Of a stretch of DNA of 64,000 nucleotides, positions 43,453 to 53,744 are shown piece by piece (position 1 is the stretch's first letter; every line of letters begins with the position of its first letter). This DNA is from Alteromonadaceae bacterium M269. GTDB taxonomy: Bacteria; Pseudomonadota; Gammaproteobacteria; Enterobacterales; Alteromonadaceae. The notes below the pieces were generated by a model. The model saw only the letters and a list, made by a program, of their open reading frames with translations, did no database searches and had not been told where the DNA came from. A program made the translations under genes and the position numbers. The stretch covers positions 682,001 through 746,000 of the forward strand of contig SMNZ01000002.1 in assembly GCA_004353515.1 (NCBI GenBank). Direction: 5' to 3'.

Positions 43453-45173
43453 GTTTTTTCTCCCGATTCAGCGGAAAAATTCTGTGGCAGATAGTCTTGT
43501 GCATAACCCGGTACACCGTAGTCGTATGCCCATCGATGGCATATAGGTAATTCCTTACCCCAATTGCCATGGCCGGGGGGCGTCGTCTCCGTTTGCCATT
43601 CAAGGGATGTTGCTTCCCATGGGTTATCGCTAGCTTTTTTGCCTTTGAATAAGCTCCAAACGAGGTTGAATATGAAGATCAACTGCATTAAACCGACGAA
43701 AATCGCCATGACTGAAATTAACGCATTGAGATCTTTCGCTGAGTCAGGAATAAAGTCGTAATTCTCATAGGCAAAGTATCGCCTTGGTACACCTAGTACA
43801 CCTAAGTAATGCATAGGGAAGTAAATCGCGTAAGTACCTAGGAATGTGCCCCAGAAATGCAATTTACCTAAAGTGTCGTTCAGCATCCTGCCAGACATCT
43901 TGGGATACCAGTGATAAATACCGCCGAAAACAACCAGAATAGGGGAGACACCCATCACCATATGGAAATGAGCAACCACAAAATAGGTATCAGATAGGGG
44001 TAAATCTACGACAACGTTACCGAGGAATAACCCTGTAAGGCCACCTATTGTGAAAGTAGATACAAAGCCTAATGCGAACAACATAGGCACATTGAGTCGG
44101 ATATTACCTCGCCATAGCGTTAGCACCCAGTTATAGACTTTAATCGCCGTCGGGACAGCTATTATCAGTGTGGTGGTTGCAAAGAAGTAGCCAAAAATAG
44201 GATTCATTCCACTGACATACATATGGTGAGCCCAGACGACAAAACTCATCACGCCGATAATGACAATTGCCCATACCATCATGCGGTAACCAAAAATGTT
44301 TTTCCGAGCATGAATACTGATTAAATCAGACACTATGCCGAAAGCCGGGAGTGCAACGATATAGACCTCAGGGTGACCGAAAAACCAGAAAAGGTGTTGG
44401 AATAAGATAGGACTTCCGCCTTCGTAATCTAGCTGCTGCCCCATAGAAATGATGGCCGGCATAAAGAAACTGGTTCCCAGTGTTTTGTCGAACAACATCA
44501 TCACAGCACTTACGAATAGAGCAGGGAAAGCCAATAGAGCGAGTATGGTCGCAGTGAATATTCCCCATACGGTTAGTGGCATACGCATGAGTGTCATACC
44601 GCGAGTACGCGCCTGTAACACTGTGGTAACGTAGTTCAATCCACCCATAGTTGCTGCGACAATAAATACTGCCAGGGAGACCAACATAAGGATGATGCCC
44701 CAATCTGAACCCGGGGTGCCGGGTAATATGGCTTGAGGTGGGTATAGGGTCCATCCGGCGCCAGTTGGGCCGCCAGGTACGAAAAAGCTGGCCATTAATA
44801 TAAGAACGGCTAGGAGGTAGAACCAAACGCTTAGCATATTAACGAATGGGAACACCATGTCTCTAGCTCCTACCATCAAGGGAATGAGGTAATTACCAAA
44901 GCCACCAAGGAAGATTGCGGTTAAGAGATAGATCACCATGATCATGCCGTGCATGGTGACAAATTGGTAATAGGCGCTAGGGTCGATGAAATCGAAGTGT
45001 CCAGGAAAACCTAACTGTAAGCGCATAAGTCCAGATAGTACTAACGCAACTATGCCCACTAAAATGGCGATAACAGAATACTGGATGGCAATAACCTTGT
45101 GGTCCTGACTCCACACGTACTTGGTCCAGAAGCTGTTAGGCTCGTGCATGTCTTGTTCTACTTCATCTTCCAT
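43449..45173 (-). CDS. Cytochrome c oxidase subunit I (A-type heme-copper oxidase)
   Basis: A 574-aa core subunit with 12 or more helices, ATG after GGAGTAAAAG. It carries the heme a and a3-CuB sites: HLFWFFGHPEVYIVALPAFGI (the HPEVY His-Tyr pair and Glu of the D channel, so A-type), HHMYVSGMNP, and the heme ligands in DTYFVVAHFHMV. Electrons from cytochrome c pass via CuA to O2, and protons are pumped. Its neighbours form the full operon subunit II-I-III-III-IV. Confidence 0.97.
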   Translation of the reverse strand: MEDEVEQDMHEPNSFWTKYVWSQDHKVIAIQYSVIAILVGIVALVLSGLMRLQLGFPGHFDFIDPSAYYQFVTMHGMIMVIYLLTAIFLGGFGNYLIPLMVGARDMVFPFVNMLSVWFYLLAVLILMASFFVPGGPTGAGWTLYPPQAILPGTPGSDWGIILMLVSLAVFIVAATMGGLNYVTTVLQARTRGMTLMRMPLTVWGIFTATILALLAFPALFVSAVMMLFDKTLGTSFFMPAIISMGQQLDYEGGSPILFQHLFWFFGHPEVYIVALPAFGIVSDLISIHARKNIFGYRMMVWAIVIIGVMSFVVWAHHMYVSGMNPIFGYFFATTTLIIAVPTAIKVYNWVLTLWRGNIRLNVPMLFALGFVSTFTIGGLTGLFLGNVVVDLPLSDTYFVVAHFHMVMGVSPILVVFGGIYHWYPKMSGRMLNDTLGKLHFWGTFLGTYAIYFPMHYLGVLGVPRRYFAYENYDFIPDSAKDLNALISVMAIFVGLMQLIFIFNLVWSLFKGKKASDNPWEATSLEWQTETTPPGHGNWGKELPICHRWAYDYGVPGYAQDYLPQNFSAESGEKT

Positions 45174-45213
45174 CTTTTACTCCGTATCATCTTTTACTGA
45201 GTTCATTTGATGT

Positions 45214-46611
45214 CTACAGCGTTTTTAAATATTCAATAATGGCTAATGCTTCTTCTTCACTGACAACAGGTGGAGGCATAACAGCTGGGAAACCCGCAAC
45301 GAGCTTCGCATTAGGCTGGAATATCGATTCTTTTAAATATTCATCAGTGACTTTTACACACTGACCACTGGCAAGTTCTCTTGTTGAACCATATAGTCCT
45401 TGCCAGGTTGGACCTAACATCTTGGAACCGTCCTGGCTGTGGCAAGCGGTACAGCCTTTAGATTGCACAAGTTCAGCACCTGAAAGCGGTTTGTCTTGAC
45501 CATCGATGGTACCTTGGTTCCCTTTTTCTTTGATGTACGCAATCACGGCGTCAATGGCCAAATCGTCGAGTACCACAGCCGGCATAATAGGGGCGTACCC
45601 TCTCACAATCTTTGCTGAAGGCTCGAGAATAGATTCTTTAAGATAAGCTTCATCGACAACCACATGTTCACCACCGACTAAGGTCTGTGTTTTGCCAAAA
45701 AGACCTTTCCAAGTTGGGCCAATAGGGTTGTCTGTAAAGTCATGACAGCTCAGGCATCCGTTCATTTGAGCGAGCTCTTTCCCACTTTGGGCAAGTACAC
45801 TCAGTTCTTCGGAATTATTTTTAGCGAGGGCATCTGCAAATGTTGGCTGTTGGTTGAGCCATTGTTCGTATTCGTTTCGCTCTTTCACTTCAACGTAACC
45901 ACGCATATTGAAGTGCCCAACGCCACAAAACTCAGCACAAAGTATTTCGAACTCACCTAATTTTGTAGGTGTGAACCAAACATAAGATACCGTACCCGGC
46001 ACCATATCCATCTTGACTCTAAATTGAGGAACGTAAAAATCATGCAAGACATCTTTGGAGCGCATTAAGACTTTGACTGGCTTGCCAATGGGAAGAATCA
46101 AACGATTGCTCTGTATGAGCCTATCGTCCTGTCCAGCGGGATCTAATGGATCAATGCCGAATGGATTATCTATGCTGATATGCTCAACACCGCTTTTTCC
46201 CATCTGATTATCTTCACCCGGAAAACGAAAACTCCAGCTCCATTGCTGCCCAACGACTTCCACAACATCAGCTTTTTCGGGAACTTCGATAAAATCTGAA
46301 TAGACAACTAAGCCAGGAGCTAGCATGGCGACAATACCAATGCTGGTTACGACGGTTAGGCCAACTTCGAGCTTTTTGTTTTCGGGTTCGTAGTCAGCTT
46401 TTCGTTTTTCATCGTGTTTGTATTTGATCACGGCAAAAGCGATAAAGAGATTTATCGCGATAAATACGATGCCCGTAATGATAAAGGTGATGACCATAGT
46501 GTCATCAATAGATCCCCAGTTTGACGCGAGTGGCGTCATTTCCCAAGGCGATAAGAAATGAAATACAATGGACCCTAATACGATTAGGATCAATGCAACG
46601 GCAATGCTCAT
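45214..46611 (-). CDS. Cytochrome c oxidase subunit II fused to two cytochrome c domains
   Basis: 465 aa. Two N-terminal helices anchor the protein, followed by WSWSF and the CuA centre CAEFCGVGHFNM (with the upstream His in LHDFYVPQF). After this come two class I cytochrome c domains, with heme sites GCLSCHD (near residue 286) and GCTACHS (near 387) and distal Met in MPAVV and MPPPV regions. Caa3 oxidases usually have one such domain, so two is less common. The Shine-Dalgarno sequence lies in an inverted repeat (46615-46680). Confidence 0.95.
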   Translation of the reverse strand: MSIAVALILIVLGSIVFHFLSPWEMTPLASNWGSIDDTMVITFIITGIVFIAINLFIAFAVIKYKHDEKRKADYEPENKKLEVGLTVVTSIGIVAMLAPGLVVYSDFIEVPEKADVVEVVGQQWSWSFRFPGEDNQMGKSGVEHISIDNPFGIDPLDPAGQDDRLIQSNRLILPIGKPVKVLMRSKDVLHDFYVPQFRVKMDMVPGTVSYVWFTPTKLGEFEILCAEFCGVGHFNMRGYVEVKERNEYEQWLNQQPTFADALAKNNSEELSVLAQSGKELAQMNGCLSCHDFTDNPIGPTWKGLFGKTQTLVGGEHVVVDEAYLKESILEPSAKIVRGYAPIMPAVVLDDLAIDAVIAYIKEKGNQGTIDGQDKPLSGAELVQSKGCTACHSQDGSKMLGPTWQGLYGSTRELASGQCVKVTDEYLKESIFQPNAKLVAGFPAVMPPPVVSEEEALAIIEYLKTL

Positions 46612-46614
46612 GCC

Positions 46615-46680
46615 AGCCCCTTATTATTTTTCTCATTTCATCCTATGAAAAACTGTGCATCCAGTGCTCACTAAGGGGCT
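46615..46680 (-). promoter_or_regulatory. Inverted repeat covering the subunit II ribosome-binding site
   Basis: In the mRNA of the oxidase operon, the segment TAAGGGGCT just before the ATG can pair perfectly with AGCCCCTTA 48 nt upstream (+ strand 46615-46623 with 46672-46680). The AAGGGG Shine-Dalgarno sequence lies wholly in the stem. A switch in translation is possible but not shown. Confidence 0.5.
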
Positions 46681-47023
46681 CTTATAGTATGTTCAACGTG
46701 CGCTATTTATTCTATTCGCGTAATAGTTACCATTAACCCCATCTTGGATTGGTCAAAAAACAATCAATCAATGGTTAGTTTAGGCAGGTTTTGCTAATTG
46801 TGCTACTCCATCGCTAAATATACTCACGGAGGGTAGGGAATATGTCCCATATTCCATCGAAAACATTCTTCGGATGTTCGAATTAGCTCCATACGGACTT
46901 GTCTCCCGATTGCTGCCTAAGCGCATTTTGAAGTCTATTCAGCTATAGCTGTATCTGGTCTATCAAACGCCACAAAAATCCGTTAAAATCCGCGCCCTTA
47001 TCTTTTCATCAAAAATACTAATT
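46681..47023. other. Divergent intergenic region between oxidase operon and prfB
   Basis: 343 bp with no gene. It must contain the promoters of both units. A perfect 8-bp hairpin, GGAATATG with CATATTCC, lies at about 46838-46857, but no promoter pair stands out. Confidence 0.4.
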
Positions 47024-48122
47024 ATGTTCGAAATTAATCCTGTTCAAAATGCGATCAATGATGTGAAGGAGCGTACTGGCCTCCTTAGGGGGTATCTTTG
47101 ACTACGATCACAAAGCTGAACGTTTAGAAGAGGTTAACAGAGAACTAGAAAGCCCTGATATTTGGAACAATCCAGATGAAGCGCAAGCACTTGGTAAAGA
47201 AAAGGTAGCACTTGAACTGGTTGTCGAGACCATCCAGCAGCTCGACCAAGGTGTTGAAGATGTTGAAGGGCTTCTTGAACTGGCTGTTGAAGCTGAAGAT
47301 CAAGATACGTTTGATGAAGCACAATCAGAACTAAATGATCTGATTGCGAAGCTGGAGACGCTAGAGTTTAGGCGTATGTTTGCTGGACCTAATGACGGCA
47401 ACGACTGTTACTTGGATATTCAATCGGGTTCTGGAGGAACAGAGGCTCAAGATTGGGCCAATATGTTGTTACGTATGTATTTGCGTTGGGGCGAAGAGCA
47501 CGGCTTTAAAACAGAGCTAATCGAAGTCTCAGATGGTGATGTGGCTGGTATCAAGAGTGCTACTATTCGTTTCGGTGGAGAATATGCTTTTGGTTGGTTA
47601 CGCACAGAAACCGGTGTACACAGACTTGTGCGTAAATCTCCTTTTGACTCTGGGAATCGACGACATACGTCTTTTGCATCGGCTTTTGTTTATCCCGAGG
47701 TAGATGACAATATCAACATTGAAATCAATCCGGCCGATATCCGCATTGATACCTATAGAGCGTCAGGAGCTGGTGGACAACACGTTAACCGAACGGACTC
47801 AGCGGTTCGTATTACGCACTTACCAACCAACATAGTGGTGCAGTGTCAAAACGACCGTTCACAACATAAAAACAAAGACCAAGCATTTAAGCAGTTAAAG
47901 GCAAAACTGTTTGAGTACGAAATGCAAAAGCAAAATGACGAGAAGCAGCAGATGGAAGACAGTAAGTCTGATATCGGCTGGGGAAGTCAGATTCGTTCGT
48001 ATGTACTTGATGATTCGCGTATTAAAGATTTACGAACTGGGGTAGAAACCCGCAATACACAAGCTGTCTTAGACGGCGGCTTAGATAAATTTATTGAAGC
48101 CAGTTTAAAGTCTGGCCTCTAA
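47024..48122 (+). CDS. prfB: Peptide chain release factor 2, with programmed +1 frameshift
   Basis: Recognises UGA and UAA stop codons and releases the peptide. The gene is in two frames: 25 codons from ATG 47024 ([13 protein letters not shown]..), then the in-frame TGA at 47099-47101 is bypassed by a +1 shift so reading resumes at 47100 (GAC). Total 365 aa, as in E. coli. The GGQ catalytic loop ([16 protein letters not shown]) is intact; the stop-recognition region ([14 protein letters not shown]) carries the SPF motif. lysS follows by 36 nt. Confidence 0.97.
47083..47102 (+). promoter_or_regulatory. prfB programmed frameshift site
   Basis: The 20 bases CCTTAGGGGGTATCTTTGAC hold the internal Shine-Dalgarno-like AGGGGG, 3 nt from the slippery CTT, then the TGA. 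They match the E. coli site. Low RF2 levels favour the shift, giving autoregulation. Confidence 0.97.
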
Positions 48123-48158
48123 TTTGGTTTCCAATTTGGATGAGTAACGAGAAATCTT

Positions 48159-49694
48159 ATGACTGATATTCAACAAGATGAAAATAGACTGATTGCAGAA
48201 CGTAGAGCAAAGTTGGAGCAAATCCGCGAGACCTGCAAATCTAATGGTCATCCAAATGACTTCCGCCGTGAGCACTACAGCGGTGATCTGCAAGCACAAT
48301 TTGGTGAGTTTGATAAAGCACAGCTCGAAGAACAAAATAATGTGGTGAGTGTTGCTGGGCGAATCATGGCGAAGCGCGGCCCGTTTTTGCTATTGCAAGA
48401 TATGAAGGGACGCATTCAGTCGTATGCTTCTAAGGACACACAGAAAGATATCAAAGCGCGCTATGGCAGTTTAGATATCGGTGACATTATCGGTGTGACA
48501 GGCGCCTTGCACAAATCAGGTAAAGGCGACTTGTACGTCGATATGGCGGAATACAAGTTGCTAACCAAGTCTTTGCGCCCATTGCCAGAGAAATTCCACG
48601 GCCTAGCTGATCAGGAAACAAAATATCGTCAGCGTTATGTTGACCTCATTGTTAGCCCGAAAACGCGCGAAACCTTCCATATGCGCAGTAAAATCGTTAA
48701 CGGTATTCGTAAATACCTGACCGAACGTGATTATATGGAAGTTGAAACGCCTATGCTTCAGGTGATCCCAGGTGGAGCTACGGCTAAACCATTTGTTACT
48801 CATCACAACGCGATGGACATTGATATGTACCTTCGTATAGCACCTGAGCTTTATCTTAAGCGTTTGGTTGTTGGTGGGTTTGAACGTGTATTCGAAATAA
48901 ACCGTAACTTCCGTAACGAAGGTCTTTCCACGCGCCATAATCCAGAATTCACTATGCTTGAGTTCTATCAAGCCTACGCCAACTTCAATGATTTAATGGA
49001 CCTCACTGAAGATATGTTGCGTACGATTGCGCAAGATGTTCTTGGTACCACAACTATTGTGAATACTGTTCGCGACGCAGACGACAATGTTGTTGAAGAA
49101 AAGCATTACGATTTTGGTAAGCCGTTCCAGCGTCTAACGATGAAAGAAGCGATTATTAAGTACTACCCAGAAGTTGATGCGTCTATCATCAATGATCCTG
49201 AAAATAATCTTGAAGGCTTAAAAGCTATTGCAAAAGAACTGCATATTAAAGAGCCTGAAGTTGAAGGTATCTGGGGTGCGGGTAAGTACCTAACAGAAAT
49301 CTTCGAGGCAACGGCGGAAGAGCAGCTAGATCAACCGACCTTTATTACGGCTTATCCGTGGGAAGTTTCTCCATTGGCTCGTCGTAACGATGAAAACCAT
49401 TTCATTACTGATCGTTTTGAATTCTTCGTCGGTGGTCGCGAGTTAGCGAATGGCTTCTCGGAGTTGAATGATGCGGCAGATCAGGAAGCACGCTTCAATA
49501 AACAAGTACAAGAAAAAGATGCTGGTGACGACGAAGCGATGCATTTTGATGATGATTATATTCGTGCACTTGAATACGGCTTACCGCCAACAGCGGGTGA
49601 GGGAATCGGTATTGATCGTTTGGCTATGTTGTTTAGCGATAGCCCAACGATTAAAGATGTTATTCTGTTCCCACATATGAAGCCCATCGCCTAA
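48159..49694 (+). CDS. lysS: Lysyl-tRNA synthetase, class II
   Basis: 511 aa, cytoplasmic. An N-terminal OB-fold anticodon-binding domain ([19 protein letters not shown]) precedes the class II core: motif 1 ([25 protein letters not shown]), motif 2 ([24 protein letters not shown]) and motif 3 ([19 protein letters not shown]). It follows prfB as in E. coli and many relatives, and is closed by a terminator. Confidence 0.98.
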   Translation: MTDIQQDENRLIAERRAKLEQIRETCKSNGHPNDFRREHYSGDLQAQFGEFDKAQLEEQNNVVSVAGRIMAKRGPFLLLQDMKGRIQSYASKDTQKDIKARYGSLDIGDIIGVTGALHKSGKGDLYVDMAEYKLLTKSLRPLPEKFHGLADQETKYRQRYVDLIVSPKTRETFHMRSKIVNGIRKYLTERDYMEVETPMLQVIPGGATAKPFVTHHNAMDIDMYLRIAPELYLKRLVVGGFERVFEINRNFRNEGLSTRHNPEFTMLEFYQAYANFNDLMDLTEDMLRTIAQDVLGTTTIVNTVRDADDNVVEEKHYDFGKPFQRLTMKEAIIKYYPEVDASIINDPENNLEGLKAIAKELHIKEPEVEGIWGAGKYLTEIFEATAEEQLDQPTFITAYPWEVSPLARRNDENHFITDRFEFFVGGRELANGFSELNDAADQEARFNKQVQEKDAGDDEAMHFDDDYIRALEYGLPPTAGEGIGIDRLAMLFSDSPTIKDVILFPHMKPIA

Positions 49695-49710
49695 ATAATT
49701 TTAATTATTC

Positions 49711-49738
49711 AAAACGGCTCCTATCTGGAGCCGTTTTT
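49711..49738 (+). terminator. Rho-independent terminator of prfB-lysS
   Basis: An 11-bp perfect stem, AAAACGGCTCC with GGAGCCGTTTT, 5-nt loop and a T run, 16 nt after the lysS stop codon. Confidence 0.93.
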
Positions 49739-49943
49739 GTATCTGTCACGTCTCGTTAAAAATCACCTCATATTCTAAAGGCATATAAGGCTGATTAGCT
49801 GGTATCAATATCGTATAGTTTACCTTGTGGTGAATATACTTCTCATTCATCATATTTATAGAGTATTAACACGAGTTTGTAGTATCCGAATGGGATTAGC
49901 TCATGTAACATTAATTTAACAATTCATGCGGGGCGAGTATTGA

Positions 49944-51392
49944 ATGGAAGAGTTATCGGGTTTAGATGCATCATTTTTATATTTAGAAACGCCCAAGATT
50001 CCAATGCACATTGGTGGTGTTGTTGTTTTAGAAGGCTCTCTACAATTCGAAGATTTTAGAGAGTTTATTAGTCAAAGATTACATACAGTTCCCAAGCTAA
50101 CGCAGAAGCTTGTGAGTATTCCTCTTAGCTTAGATAGGCCCTATTGGGCTGAAGACCCTGATTTTGATGTGAACATGCATTTGCATCGAACAGCGTTACC
50201 AAAGCCTGGAGGATGGAAAGAATTACGCTATCTCGCTTCGCGTCTCTTTTCACAGCAACTCAATCGCGACCGTCCTCTCTGGGAGTTTACCTTTGTCGAG
50301 GGGATAGACACTATTGATCAAGTACCTGAAGGCTCAGTAGCGTTAATTACTAAAGTTCATCACGCCGGATTCGATGGTAAATCGGGGGCGGACTTAATGC
50401 AGATGCTATTCGACGTGTCACCGACACCAAGGGAAATCCCGCCACCCAAGCCGAAACCCAAAGAGGATATTCCTAGCAATGTTGGGCTAATGGCAAAGAG
50501 TGCCTACAACTTTATGACCAGACCGGGAAAGCTCCCCAGTTTATTGTGGGATGCTGGCAAGGCAACGGTTAAAGCGGGTTATATGACCCGTGTGCAGGGC
50601 ATCAATATGCCAACGATGCCTTTTAAAGCACCTAAAACAATCTTTAACGATACCGTTGAGGTTGACCGACGTTGGAACTCTGCCATATTGGATTTTAAGC
50701 GAGTGAAAGCACTACGTAAGGTCGTCGAAGGAGCGACGGTTAACGATGTGATTCTAGCCATATGTGCTGGTGCGTTGCGCCGCTATTTGCTGGAAAAAGA
50801 TGAGTTACCTGATAAACCACTGGTTGCAATGGTGCCCGTATCAACGCGTACCAGAGAAGAAAAAAATGCTATGGGTAACCAAGTGTCTGCAATGTATATT
50901 CAGTTGGCAACTGATCTTGAAGACCCAATAAAACGTTTAGAGAAGATACATGTGAATACCTTGATTGGTAAGCTGTATCAGGATGCTATCGATGCCCGTA
51001 GCTTAATGGGCTTTGCTGAACTCATTCCGTTTGGATTGGCCGGTGTGGCTGCGCGTTTCTATTCTCGAGCAGCGATAGCGAAAAGACATAATCCATTTTT
51101 TAATCTGGTTATTACCAATGTTCCTGGACCGCAGGTTCCTTTGTATTTAGCTGGACATAAACTATTAGCTAACATGGGTACAGCTCCAATCTTTGACGGA
51201 ATGGGTCTGATTATGCCTGTGTGTAGTTACAACGGGACGATTTCTATCAGTCCCACAAGCTCGTCGAATTTGATGCCTGACCTCGATATCTTCACACGAT
51301 ATATTCGAGAGTCGGCGAATGAGATGGAGCAAGCGGTAGACGAAAAATTAAAAGGGCAAGCGGCGTTAAAAAAGTTAATGGAAGAGGATTAA
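49944..51392 (+). CDS. Wax ester synthase / diacylglycerol acyltransferase
   Basis: A 482-aa WS/DGAT enzyme that joins acyl-CoA to fatty alcohols or diacylglycerol, giving storage wax or triacylglycerol. The catalytic HHxxxDG motif is in KVHHAGFDGKSG (near 138), and the later conserved blocks are NDVILAICAGALRRYL and NLVITNVPGPQVPLYLAGHKL. It opens with the typical SGLDASFLYLETPKIPMHIG. A lipase-like gene follows 84 bp downstream. Marine gammaproteobacteria commonly carry such genes. Confidence 0.95.
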   Translation: MEELSGLDASFLYLETPKIPMHIGGVVVLEGSLQFEDFREFISQRLHTVPKLTQKLVSIPLSLDRPYWAEDPDFDVNMHLHRTALPKPGGWKELRYLASRLFSQQLNRDRPLWEFTFVEGIDTIDQVPEGSVALITKVHHAGFDGKSGADLMQMLFDVSPTPREIPPPKPKPKEDIPSNVGLMAKSAYNFMTRPGKLPSLLWDAGKATVKAGYMTRVQGINMPTMPFKAPKTIFNDTVEVDRRWNSAILDFKRVKALRKVVEGATVNDVILAICAGALRRYLLEKDELPDKPLVAMVPVSTRTREEKNAMGNQVSAMYIQLATDLEDPIKRLEKIHVNTLIGKLYQDAIDARSLMGFAELIPFGLAGVAARFYSRAAIAKRHNPFFNLVITNVPGPQVPLYLAGHKLLANMGTAPIFDGMGLIMPVCSYNGTISISPTSSSNLMPDLDIFTRYIRESANEMEQAVDEKLKGQAALKKLMEED

Positions 51393-51476
51393 GCGCTACT
51401 TTGCGAATGTAAGATATATCTCGAGCTCTTAGTGAGTATCTAAAGAGCTTAGGGGTAGTAGTTATGAGGTGTAGTA

Positions 51477-52280
51477 ATGAGTGATAACTTGACGAATGAG
51501 AGTATCGCTAAACCTAAGTTTCGACATATGCTAACGGAAGGAAGAACGCTCTTTGAGTTAGGAGCGACAAGTCTATTATTGCCTGCGTTGATGCGGGCGC
51601 CTAAAGGTGATGGGCACCCGGTGATGGTTTTGCCAGGTTTCCTTGCCAGTGACATCAGTACTAAACCCATTCGTACTTTTTTAAACAAGAAAGGGTACAA
51701 AGCAACAGGGTGGGGGTTAGGTCGAAACCTAGGTACTCATATCCAAGCGCATGACAACATTGTGAGTGATGAGTTGCTCGATAAAGTGTTGGAGCAATAT
51801 GTTAAGCACAATCAAAAAGTGAGCTTAATTGGATGGAGTTTAGGAGGCATCTTATCTCGTGAAATAGCGCGAGTTATTCCTGATTGTATTCGCCAAGTTA
51901 TTACCTTAGGTAGTCCATTTAACGGTCCTAAAGGTGCTGCTCCTATTGCAGCAAAGTTGTTTGAAATGATTAACGGTAATATTGCCGAGCGTGAGCCAGA
52001 ATTATTACAAAAGGTGTTTTCACCACCACCTGTACCGACGACGGCAATTTATTCGCGCTCTGACGGTATTGCACATTGGGAATCCTGCATGGATCAAGCG
52101 CATAAAATGCATGAGCAGTCAGAAAATATTGAGGTTAAAGGCAGCCATATGGGGCTTGGCCATAATGCTCATGTTATTTGGATTGTGGCTAACCGTTTAG
52201 CGCAGGCACAAGGCCAGTGGAAACCCTATCACAATAACTCAGAAGAGCAGGATCGGTTCTCAAAACTATCAGAAGCTTAA
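51477..52280 (+). CDS. Alpha/beta hydrolase, lipase-like
   Basis: A 267-aa protein with the nucleophile elbow GWSLGG in SLIGWSLGGILSREIARVIP (Ser near 121), an oxyanion motif in VMVLPGFLASD, and possible Asp and His in SRSDGIAHWES and GSHMGLGHNAHVIW. There is no signal peptide, so it probably acts inside the cell, perhaps on stored or membrane lipids; its place beside the WS/DGAT gene supports this. Convergent overlap of 4 bp with the SDR gene. Confidence 0.88.
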   Translation: MSDNLTNESIAKPKFRHMLTEGRTLFELGATSLLLPALMRAPKGDGHPVMVLPGFLASDISTKPIRTFLNKKGYKATGWGLGRNLGTHIQAHDNIVSDELLDKVLEQYVKHNQKVSLIGWSLGGILSREIARVIPDCIRQVITLGSPFNGPKGAAPIAAKLFEMINGNIAEREPELLQKVFSPPPVPTTAIYSRSDGIAHWESCMDQAHKMHEQSENIEVKGSHMGLGHNAHVIWIVANRLAQAQGQWKPYHNNSEEQDRFSKLSEA

Positions 52281-53059
52281 GTAAATCGGCTGAAGAAACC
52301 GGTGACACCACGCACTATCCATCTTGGGTAGTGCTTTGCCCATTGAACCAACATTTTGTTGGCAAGTTTATCAATAAAGATAACTTCGTTATTCATGGCC
52401 GCTTTATAAGCATCTGCTGCAAGCCCTTCTGGTGATGCTTTAAGGAAGGTTGGAATGTATTTTTCTAAGCCTTCAGCATGGCTCAGCATATCTGTCTGAG
52501 TAAATCCCGGGCAAACACAAGTAACAGAGATACCCGAGTCTTTCATTTCTTCGGCAATGCTTTCACTAAAGGATAAAACAAAGGCTTTGCTTGCGCCGTA
52601 GACACTAAAAGTTGGTGTAGGCATAAAGCTCGCAATAGACGCTACATTTATGACTTTTCCATAGCCTCTGCTGAGCATTGGGCCGACAAATAGACGTGTC
52701 ATGTTGACCAGGCTGTTTATGTTGAGTTGCATAAGATTATTCATCACGTCCATATCTGATTCATACAACTTCTCGACTTGCATCATGCCAGCGTTATTAA
52801 CCAGAATATCGATAGTAATTTCCATTTCTGCTAACTGGGTGAACAACTTTATTGCCGAACCGGTGGGAATCAGATCAAAAGGAAGAGGAGTAACTTTAAT
52901 ATCGTATTGGGCTCCTAAGTTTTGAGCTATCTTTAAAAGCTTATCTTCGCTTCGCGCAACCAGCACTAAATCATGGCCGTTTTTGGCAAACTCATTTGCT
53001 AGGCTCAAACCAATACCTTGTGATGCACCAGTAATGAGTGTGGTTTTATACAATGACAT
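52277..53059 (-). CDS. Short-chain dehydrogenase/reductase
   Basis: A 260-aa classical SDR: TGASQGIGLSLANEFA (cofactor loop), NNAGMM, the Ser in VINVASIASFMPTPTFS and the YGASKAFVLSFSE active-site Tyr-Lys pair. Related SDRs (DltE/YqjQ-like) act on fatty or keto substrates. Beside the WS/DGAT and lipase genes it may reduce or oxidise lipid intermediates, but this is not shown. Confidence 0.9.
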   Translation of the reverse strand: MSLYKTTLITGASQGIGLSLANEFAKNGHDLVLVARSEDKLLKIAQNLGAQYDIKVTPLPFDLIPTGSAIKLFTQLAEMEITIDILVNNAGMMQVEKLYESDMDVMNNLMQLNINSLVNMTRLFVGPMLSRGYGKVINVASIASFMPTPTFSVYGASKAFVLSFSESIAEEMKDSGISVTCVCPGFTQTDMLSHAEGLEKYIPTFLKASPEGLAADAYKAAMNNEVIFIDKLANKMLVQWAKHYPRWIVRGVTGFFSRFT

Positions 53060-53175
53060 AAGCTTTCCTCTTTCATTCAGTTATACCTGAAAGTTTTCCT
53101 AACTCGAAGTTATTGCCTTAGCGCAATATTTACTATTGATGAAGGCAGATGGAGCCTTATCTCTAGTGGAGCAAC

Positions 53176-53736
53176 TTATTGTTGATTTGCATTGCAGTAA
53201 CATCCTTTTGCCTCATGAACTATCGTTGCCCCAAGGTAATCAGATGTCAACGAATGTTTGAATACACGCTCTACAAAGCTATTTGATGAATCACAAGAAA
53301 AGCCTGCAGAGTACGGGCCCATATAAACAAGTTCATTCCGCTCATTAAAGATAACCACGGCTGGACTGGAAGGCAGAACGTTAGAAAAGGGTTGATAAGG
53401 TAGTGTTTCGGCTGAATACCCAGCTTCTGCAAAAGCGCCAAAGTTTAACTGTTGCCTATGATCTTCGCTGATACTGTTGCATCGACAACTATCATCAAGT
53501 AAATGGTAGACACGCTTTGTGGTATCTAATGAGCGTGATTGGAAAAGTGCGACAACTTCGCTGTCAAATGCCATGTCACCAGACATGGAGGCTAAGTCAT
53601 CATTAGGATCAAAGAGTACTAAATCTTTAGAGGCGAAATAGTAAAAGGCTAGCGCTGTCCAGATAAGCCAAATGGGTACCAAGACCTGAATAGGTCGTTT
53701 GGATACCCATTGAACAACAATGTTCTCTTTTAGCAT
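53176..53736 (-). CDS. Membrane-anchored thioredoxin-like protein, DUF6436-like
   Basis: A 186-aa protein with one N-terminal helix (VLVPIWLIWTALAFYYF) and an extracytoplasmic domain with LDTTKRVYHLLDDSCRCNSISEDH, AVVIFNERNELVYMGPYSAGFSC and a Cys-rich end (GCYCNANQQ). The DSCRCN and GCYCN motifs match the DUF6436 pattern, which has a thioredoxin-like fold. The redox partner is unknown. It is 8 bp downstream of the chemoreceptor gene and likely co-transcribed with it. Confidence 0.75.
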   Translation of the reverse strand: MLKENIVVQWVSKRPIQVLVPIWLIWTALAFYYFASKDLVLFDPNDDLASMSGDMAFDSEVVALFQSRSLDTTKRVYHLLDDSCRCNSISEDHRQQLNFGAFAEAGYSAETLPYQPFSNVLPSSPAVVIFNERNELVYMGPYSAGFSCDSSNSFVERVFKHSLTSDYLGATIVHEAKGCYCNANQQ

Positions 53737-53744
53737 TTATGCTT

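Noticed and set aside
47024-47101. Short reading frame ending in TGA before the main prfB frame, seemingly a broken gene
   Set aside because: It is the known programmed +1 frameshift of RF2, with AGGGGG, CTT and TGA all in place.
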